A DNA stretch of 10,374 bases from Acidobacteriota bacterium. Its GTDB lineage: Bacteria; Acidobacteriota; Thermoanaerobaculia; Gp7-AA8. The position numbers and the translations under genes were made by a program. The DNA is taken from the NCBI GenBank assembly GCA_003223695.1, contig QHVY01000017.1, positions 1-10,374 on the forward strand. Direction: 5' to 3'. The notes under the pieces are model-generated. The model did no database searches, was not told the DNA's origin, and saw only the letters and a list, made by a program, of their open reading frames with translations. This document shows, one piece after another, positions 6,427 through 10,374 of the stretch (position 1 is its first letter; every line of letters begins with the position of its first letter).

Positions 6427-6639
6427 ATGAACAAGACACGGAGGGTCACAGCAAACCTGCCGCAGGAGCTGCTGGAAAAGGCCATGGACTATACCGGCCG
6501 AGGCATCACTGAGACTCTGGTCGAGGGTCTCGAACAGCTCCGCCGACGGCGGTTCTACGAGAAGTTCAAGGCCCTCCAAGGCAAGATTCACCTCAATATC
6601 GACATTGACGAATCGCGTGGCCGGAACCGTATTCGATAG
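6427..6639 (+). CDS. vapB: VapB-like ribbon-helix-helix antitoxin
   Basis: A 70-residue protein with the layout of a type II VapB antitoxin. A short DNA-binding beta strand (RRVTANLP, about 5-12) is followed by two helices (about 12-21 and 26-41, the second opening with the GITETLVEGLEQLRRRR pattern seen in such antitoxins). The tail (FKALQGKIHLNIDIDESRGR) would wrap the toxin. The closing 'I-D-I-D-E-S-R' wording is common in VapB partners of PIN-domain toxins. It has a palindromic operator just upstream and overlaps a PIN-domain remnant downstream. There is no good Shine-Dalgarno. The antitoxin looks intact although its toxin is not. An unrelated small CopG/Arc-type repressor is the alternative. 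Confidence 0.78.
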   Translation: MNKTRRVTANLPQELLEKAMDYTGRGITETLVEGLEQLRRRRFYEKFKALQGKIHLNIDIDESRGRNRIR

Positions 6640-6760
6640 TTCAGTCCTCATACCCGCTCTGGCAGGCGAGATCATTCCGGCAGTCGAAGACGCGATGCGC
6701 CAAGAAAGGTCTGCGAGTCTTGACGCCCGATGCCCACATCGCGCGACACGATTTTCAAGC
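6617..6760 (+). pseudogene. vapC: Truncated, frameshifted VapC (PIN-domain) toxin remnant
   Basis: From a GTG at 6617 (an in-frame TTG at 6605 is also possible) the frame reads a PIN-domain N-terminus, AGTVFDSSVLIPALAGE, with the first metal-binding Asp. After about 25 residues similarity stops. From about 6699, in the next frame, the DNA reads AKKGLRVLTPDAHIARHDF, which resembles the C-terminal strand and Asp/His region of VapC. The middle of the domain, about 80-90 residues with the other acidic residues, is absent. The first frame continues to a stop at 6847 as low-quality sequence. The simplest reading is an internal deletion with a frameshift, leaving a toxin that cannot be active. The 3' boundary is approximate. 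A short unrelated hypothetical gene cannot be excluded. Confidence 0.55.
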
Positions 6761-6804
6761 GCATGGCCCGTCACATTCCGCTGCGGCTTGCGGAGTAGAT
6801 CTGA

Positions 6805-7776
6805 CTACTGGAGTACGCGTGCTGCGATTTGGAACGTGGAACCCTGACCGGTATTCGAGACAGTCGAACCGTACACGACGGCGCTTCCGGCGTCGACGGA
6901 AACTACAATCGACTGATTCGGCCCCACGCTCCCGCCGACAAGATCCGACGCGGACATTTGCGATAAAGAGCTCGGAGCGAATGTGCGACTAACAGTGCGT
7001 ACCACTGTTCCCCCGGCCTCGTAGAGAGTGATGGTCATTGTGACGCCGCTTGAAAACGTTCGAACACCGACATTGATTCTGAATCGCGTGAGGTCCGACG
7101 GCGTGGTCAAAACAGCGCGCGATCCTGACGACAGGACATCGTCGGAACGCAACTGAGGAATGATCACCACGCCGCCGTCTTCGATGCGCACGACAGAAGA
7201 TGGTGCGGGGCCCGTCGTCGGAACGATCTCCAGCGATCCAACCCCTGTCACGCCAAAGCTGGACATCAAATCGGCAAACGTTCGCGTCTCAAATTGCGCG
7301 AGCGTGTACGAGATCCTCGGATCGCTCGTCGTCGGCGATTGACCTGCAGGATGGAACACAAGCGTTCCGTTGATCGTGGCCGACGATGGATTGCTGATCT
7401 GCGCAAACGTCTTGAACGTCGAGCCGCCGAAGCCAGTGAGAGATCCGACTACTGGAACGATTGTGGTGCGGGTGCGCGTTGTCTCATACAGATCGTTCGC
7501 GCCGGAACCTCCCGGACGGGTCGATTGAAAAACGAGCCGCGTACCGCCGGCATACAAGAAGCCGCGGGTGTCATTGCTTGCAGTATTGACGGTCGGTCCG
7601 AGGTTCACTGGGGCGGACCAGGTATCAGCAATGGACCCACGCGTGGCAACCCACAAATCTGTGCCTCCCAACCCGCCCGGCCGATCTGAGGTCAAAATCA
7701 ATTCCAGTCCATCGAAACGGACCATCGGAAAGCGGTCAGTGTCTTTCGTGCTGAGCTCCGGCACGAGCTGTGGCCC
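6805..7776 (-). pseudogene. 3' part of a broken secreted PD40 gene: two blades and C-terminal beta domain
   Basis: This reading frame continues the gene begun at 8309 but in a different frame, so it has no start of its own; a GTG at 7764 is the first possible one. It opens with GPQLVPELSTKDTDRFP and then two PD40 (WD40-like) blades: LILTSDRPGGLGGTDLW, and LVFQSTRPGGSGANDLY. About 215 residues of Ser/Thr/Val-rich beta sequence follow, beginning VPVVGSLTGFGGSTFKTF with FAQISNP and LVFHPAGQSP. In my recollection this C-terminal domain is frequent in secreted Acidobacteria proteins. It would be exported and bind ligands or partners in the periplasm or outside the cell; the function is unknown. 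The 3' end converges on the vapC remnant. Confidence 0.75.
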
Positions 7777-8309
7777 GCGCCGGAACCTCCCGGACGCGAC
7801 GAATTGAAAAAGATGGTCAGGATTCCGGTGTCGGGATTCTGAAACCCTGAAAATCCGTACTCGTCCCCGACGCTGTTGAGCTCTGTGAGATTCCGAACGT
7901 TATCCCACGCCAGGTCGTCTTGAGTGTTCTGCCGGAAGGCTATGTGAAGGTCGTTGAGCCCGAGGCTGCCTGGACGATCGCTGGCGAAGATGAGTTTATT
8001 TCCGTCTGGCGTCACGAACGGGCAGTGTTCCATCGCGTCGGTATTGATTTTGGGTCCGAGATTCTGCGGCGCCCCCCACGCGTCGTTGATGCTCGCCCTA
8101 TGAGAAACGTAGATGTCGAGACCGCCGAAGCCGCCCGGGCGATCTGAGGCAAAGTAAAGAGTGAGGCCATTCTTGGCGACAAATACAAACTGTTCATTGC
8201 TGCTGGTGTTGACTGTCGAACCGAGATTGACCGGCGGTGTCCAGTCCGAGAACGTCTGCCCAAGGAGTGGAAATGCGAGCGCTGACAACATCAGTAGCGA
8301 CTTTTTCAT
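7698..8309 (-). pseudogene. 5' part of the same PD40 gene: signal peptide and first blades
   Basis: From the ATG at 8309 this reads 203 residues, of which about 178 are genuine. Residues 1-18 form a signal peptide (MKKSLLMLSALAFPLLGQ). PD40 blades follow, each with a DRPGG-type turn: ASDRPGGFGGLDIY (55-67), ASDRPGSLGLNDLH (109-122) and NSSRPGGSGA (169-178), separated by WGAPQNLG-type linkers. After Ala178 the frame departs into unrelated sequence and stops at 7698, while the next blade resumes in another frame at 7776. Compared with the other blades, the 'DIYVSHRAS...' strand and linker (roughly 18-20 residues) are missing at the junction, so this is a deletion rather than a single-base slip. 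The frame is open upstream of 8309, but the ATG with the signal peptide is the sensible start. Confidence 0.78.
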
Positions 8310-8355
8310 GATTACAGCAAGCTGCCGCTCCGAACGAAAAATGGCTATTGACCGC

Positions 8356-8391
8356 CGATCATCTTCGATCACCCGACGATCACCTGAGGTG
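8356..8391. promoter_or_regulatory. Spaced CGATCA direct repeats plus CACCT-N-AGGTG in the divergent promoter region
   Basis: The 103-bp gap between the minus-strand PD40 gene (ATG at 8309) and the regulator (ATG at 8413) contains CGATCA at 8356, 8366 and 8377, 10 and 11 bp apart. The last two extend to CGATCACCCGA and CGATCACCTGA (10 of 11 identical). Overlapping the third is a perfect 5+1+5 inverted repeat CACCTGAGGTG (8381-8391). Winged-helix proteins of the OmpR/PhoB/CadC fold commonly bind direct repeats about one helical turn apart, so this may be an operator of the adjacent regulator. No convincing sigma-70 promoter was found, and CGATC is frequent in this genome. Confidence 0.45.
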
Positions 8392-8412
8392 TAAACTGTC
8401 GCCGATCCAGCC

Positions 8413-10173
8413 ATGGCCGATGTCATCCGGTTCGATGATTTCGAAGTCAACCTTCGCTCGCGCGAGCTGCGAAAGAAGGGAGTTCCCGTATCTCTTCAGG
8501 AACAACCGTTTCGAATCCTCGAGATTCTGGTTGCCGCCACCGGGAATGTCGTTACGCGCGAAGAGCTGGCCGCTGCTCTCTGGCCGGCGGGGACATTCGT
8601 CGAGTTTGACCGCGGCCTTAACACGGCCATCAACAAGCTGCGCGTAGCCCTCGGCGACTCGGCCGAGGATCCGCGGTTCATCGAGACCGTCGGCCGGCGC
8701 GGCTACCGCTTCATCGGCGCGCGCCGACTGCCGGCATGGGGCAAATTCGTTCCGGCCGTGGCCGCGCTCGCGATCGTCATCGGGGCCACGGCTTATTTCG
8801 AGAAGACACCGAAAACGACATCGATCCACTCGATCGCCGTTCTTCCGCTCACGAATCTCTCCAAAAATCAGGAGCAGGAGTTCTTCGCCGATGGAATGAC
8901 CGATCAGCTCATTACTGATCTGGCGAAGATCCGCGGATTAGGCGTCATCTCGCACCAATCCGTGATGCGCTTCAAATCCAGCCATGCTTCCCTGAAACAG
9001 ATCGCAGGCGAGCTTGGAGTCGACGCGCTGGTCGAAGGATCGGTGGTGCGCAACGGGTCGCGAGTGCGCGTCACCGCACAGCTTCTCGACGGTCGAACGG
9101 ATCGCCACCTCTGGGCCAGCGATTATGACGGTGAAATCGGCGACGTGCTGTCGCTTCAAGGCGAGCTCGCCCGCGATATCGCAGCGCAGATCGGATCGAA
9201 ACTGGGCAACGAACCATCTCGATCTCAGATCAATTCAGAGGCGTATCTGCTCTACCTCCGCGGCCGGTACGAGTGGAACAAGGTCCCGCCGAATTTCGGT
9301 CCGGCGATGGCCTTCTTCGAGCAGGCGATCAAGGACGATCCGAAATTCGCGCTTGCCTACGCCGGCCTCGCGGATTGCTATGCCACCCGCGCCGGCTGGA
9401 ACACGCAGCATTTGCCAACCGACGATCAGACAGCGCGTTCACTGGCGAACAAAGCGCTGCAGATCGATCCTCACCTGTCGGAGGCCTATACCACGCTAGC
9501 GTCGCTCGATCGATTCACCTATGACTACGTTACGTCCGAATCCAACTTTCGCCGCGCGATCGCCGCCAATCCAAACTACATCATCGCCCATCAGTGGTAT
9601 TCGCTCTTGCTCACTCGGCTCGGACGTCCGGATGAGGCCATTCGCGAAGGGCGAATCGCGGTGCAAATCGATCCTCTGTCGTGGTACGCAAATGGCACTC
9701 TCGCCGTCGCGCTCGAGTTCGGCGGTCGAACGCGCGAGGCCATCGAACGGCGGCAGGTTCTGATGCGTCTCTATCCCGACGACGCAGAGCAACACTTCAA
9801 GCTCTTCTGGCTTTTTCATGCGATCGGCCGAGAAGACGAAGCCGTCAAAGAATTTTCACGAGGATTGAAGAGCGATGGCTTTGCAGCGCTGGCAGCGAAC
9901 ATCGACAAGCAATATCCAAGCGTCGGCGTCTCCGGTGTCATTCGGTTGTACCTGGCCGATCCCGTCATCTCGAAGGATGAAGCCCGATGGGCCAAGGCGA
10001 GAGCCTATGCGTTTCTGAGAGATCGCGAGCGGACCGTGGCCAATCTGGAGGAGTCTTTCTCACGCAATGAGGGAGCCATCCCGTACATCAACGTCAATCG
10101 CGAATTTGATTTCGTCCGTGACGATCCACGATTCCAGGCGATCATCCGGAAGATGAAGCTCACTTCGCGCTAA
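8413..10173 (+). CDS. CadC/ToxR-like membrane-bound winged-helix regulator with TolB-N/FlgO-like domain and TPRs
   Basis: A 586-residue predicted inner-membrane regulator. Residues 4-103 are an OmpR-type winged helix (IRFDDFEVNLRSRELRKKG, the LALW-like AAALWPAGTFVEFDRGLNTAINKLR, then IETVGRRGYRFIG), facing the cytoplasm. A short linker precedes one membrane helix (about 112-129). Outside it is a domain opening SIAVLPLTNLSKNQEQEFFADGMTDQLITDL (140-170), through VDALVEGSVVRNGSRVRVTAQLLDGRTDRHLWA (203-235), resembling the TolB N-terminal/FlgO-type fold. Residues about 275-485 hold tetratricopeptide repeats (for example AMAFFEQAIKDDPKFALAYAGLADCY and SESNFRRAIAANPNYIIAHQWY). The sensed signal is unknown. 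It is divergent from the broken PD40 gene, its plausible target. The ATG at 8413 has no clear Shine-Dalgarno. This architecture is abundant in Acidobacteria. Confidence 0.92.
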   Translation: MADVIRFDDFEVNLRSRELRKKGVPVSLQEQPFRILEILVAATGNVVTREELAAALWPAGTFVEFDRGLNTAINKLRVALGDSAEDPRFIETVGRRGYRFIGARRLPAWGKFVPAVAALAIVIGATAYFEKTPKTTSIHSIAVLPLTNLSKNQEQEFFADGMTDQLITDLAKIRGLGVISHQSVMRFKSSHASLKQIAGELGVDALVEGSVVRNGSRVRVTAQLLDGRTDRHLWASDYDGEIGDVLSLQGELARDIAAQIGSKLGNEPSRSQINSEAYLLYLRGRYEWNKVPPNFGPAMAFFEQAIKDDPKFALAYAGLADCYATRAGWNTQHLPTDDQTARSLANKALQIDPHLSEAYTTLASLDRFTYDYVTSESNFRRAIAANPNYIIAHQWYSLLLTRLGRPDEAIREGRIAVQIDPLSWYANGTLAVALEFGGRTREAIERRQVLMRLYPDDAEQHFKLFWLFHAIGREDEAVKEFSRGLKSDGFAALAANIDKQYPSVGVSGVIRLYLADPVISKDEARWAKARAYAFLRDRERTVANLEESFSRNEGAIPYINVNREFDFVRDDPRFQAIIRKMKLTSR

Positions 10174-10182
10174 AAAATAGAG

Positions 10183-10247
10183 GTGTTCACCACAGAGACA
10201 CAGAGCGCACAGAGACATCTCCGTGATCTCTGTGCCTCTGTGGTGAT
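10183..10247. repeat. Palindromic intergenic repeat, copy 3
   Basis: This 65-bp copy matches 6312-6376 at 63 of 65 bases (differences at 10207 and 10227) in the same orientation. The arms are 10187-10205 and 10228-10246. It lies 9 nt after the regulator stop and 15 nt before the ClpX-like start, so it would sit in the leader of that gene or mark a gene boundary. There is no T-tract. Confidence 0.9.
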
Positions 10248-10262
10248 ATACACACGATCAGA

Positions 10263-10374
10263 ATGACCACACGTCTGCGATGCTCCTTCTGCAACAAGAG
10301 CGAGGATGAGGTTGAAAAGCTCATCGCCGGTCCGAACGTGTACATCTGCGATGCATGTGTGAAGATTGCGACGG
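10263..10374 (+). CDS. clpX: ClpX-type zinc-finger protein, 5' end only (ClpX or a short zf-C4 protein)
   Basis: Only 37 codons are in the window. They read a ClpX N-terminal zinc-binding domain: Cys7-X2-Cys10, 18 residues, Cys29-X2-Cys32, with EDEVEKLIAGPNVYICDACV between, close to the classic KLIAGPSVYICDEC wording. In ClpX this domain dimerises and recruits adaptors and substrates for the AAA+ unfoldase that feeds ClpP. The AAA+ module would lie beyond the edge, so a stand-alone ClpX-type zinc-finger protein is possible. VKIAT after the last Cys differs from the VELC often seen in ClpX. No clpP precedes it here. No Shine-Dalgarno is evident upstream of the ATG. Confidence 0.75.
   Translation, partial: MTTRLRCSFCNKSEDEVEKLIAGPNVYICDACVKIAT

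Noticed and set aside
6720..6992. Open frame downstream of vapB running into the PD40 gene's antisense strand
   Set aside because: Only its first dozen or so codons resemble the VapC C-terminus; the rest is antisense to the PD40 C-terminal domain. It is treated as part of the toxin remnant.
8348..8397. TTGACC (8348-8353) with TAAACT (8392-8397) as a sigma-70 promoter of the regulator
   Set aside because: The spacing is about 38 bp, far from 17, and no -10-like hexamer lies at the right distance.
1..10374. High density of CGATC/GATCG words across the window
   Set aside because: It probably reflects codon use (ATC after G/C-ending codons and GAT-CG pairs) or a methylation motif; without counts against a background model it is not a claim. 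It weakens the CGATCA operator idea.

Overview
This is a GC-rich window from a diderm (lipopolysaccharide-making) bacterium. Its left half holds core envelope genes: the 3' end of bamA, then skp/ompH, lpxD, fabZ, lpxA and a Gfo/Idh/MocA oxidoreductase, all on the + strand and tightly packed with 4-bp overlaps. The right half holds a CadC-like winged-helix/TPR regulator, a secreted PD40 protein with an Acidobacteria-like C-terminal domain, and dispersed 'CACCACAGAGACACAGAG' palindromes. Together these suggest Acidobacteriota, perhaps a Thermoanaerobaculia-like lineage. That placement is inference from gene style, not from a marker gene.

Layout. 1-4378: outer-membrane assembly and lipid A operon. 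BamA inserts outer-membrane barrels and Skp chaperones them in the periplasm. LpxA and LpxD acylate the UDP-sugar precursor of lipid A, and FabZ makes the fatty acyl-ACPs they draw on. The oxidoreductase after lpxA looks like GnnA, which would point to a 2,3-diamino sugar in lipid A. 4379-6312: 5'-methylthioadenosine phosphorylase (mtnP) and a PfkB-family kinase. Each is preceded by a repeat element that reaches almost to the start codon. 6313-10247: an accessory segment bracketed by two almost identical 65-bp palindromic repeats (63/65 identical). It holds a vapB-like antitoxin with a palindromic operator, a gutted vapC toxin gene, a broken minus-strand PD40 beta-propeller gene, and a divergent membrane-bound regulator with three spaced CGATCA repeats in front of it. 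10263-10374: the 5' end of clpX or of a short ClpX-type zinc-finger protein, cut by the window edge.

I see no RNA gene, CRISPR array, transposase or obvious new defence system. The most interesting items are: the gnnA-like gene with no gnnB partner in view; the repeat-bracketed accessory island with two decayed genes; repeats that appear to supply ribosome-binding sites; and a candidate operator for the divergent regulator.
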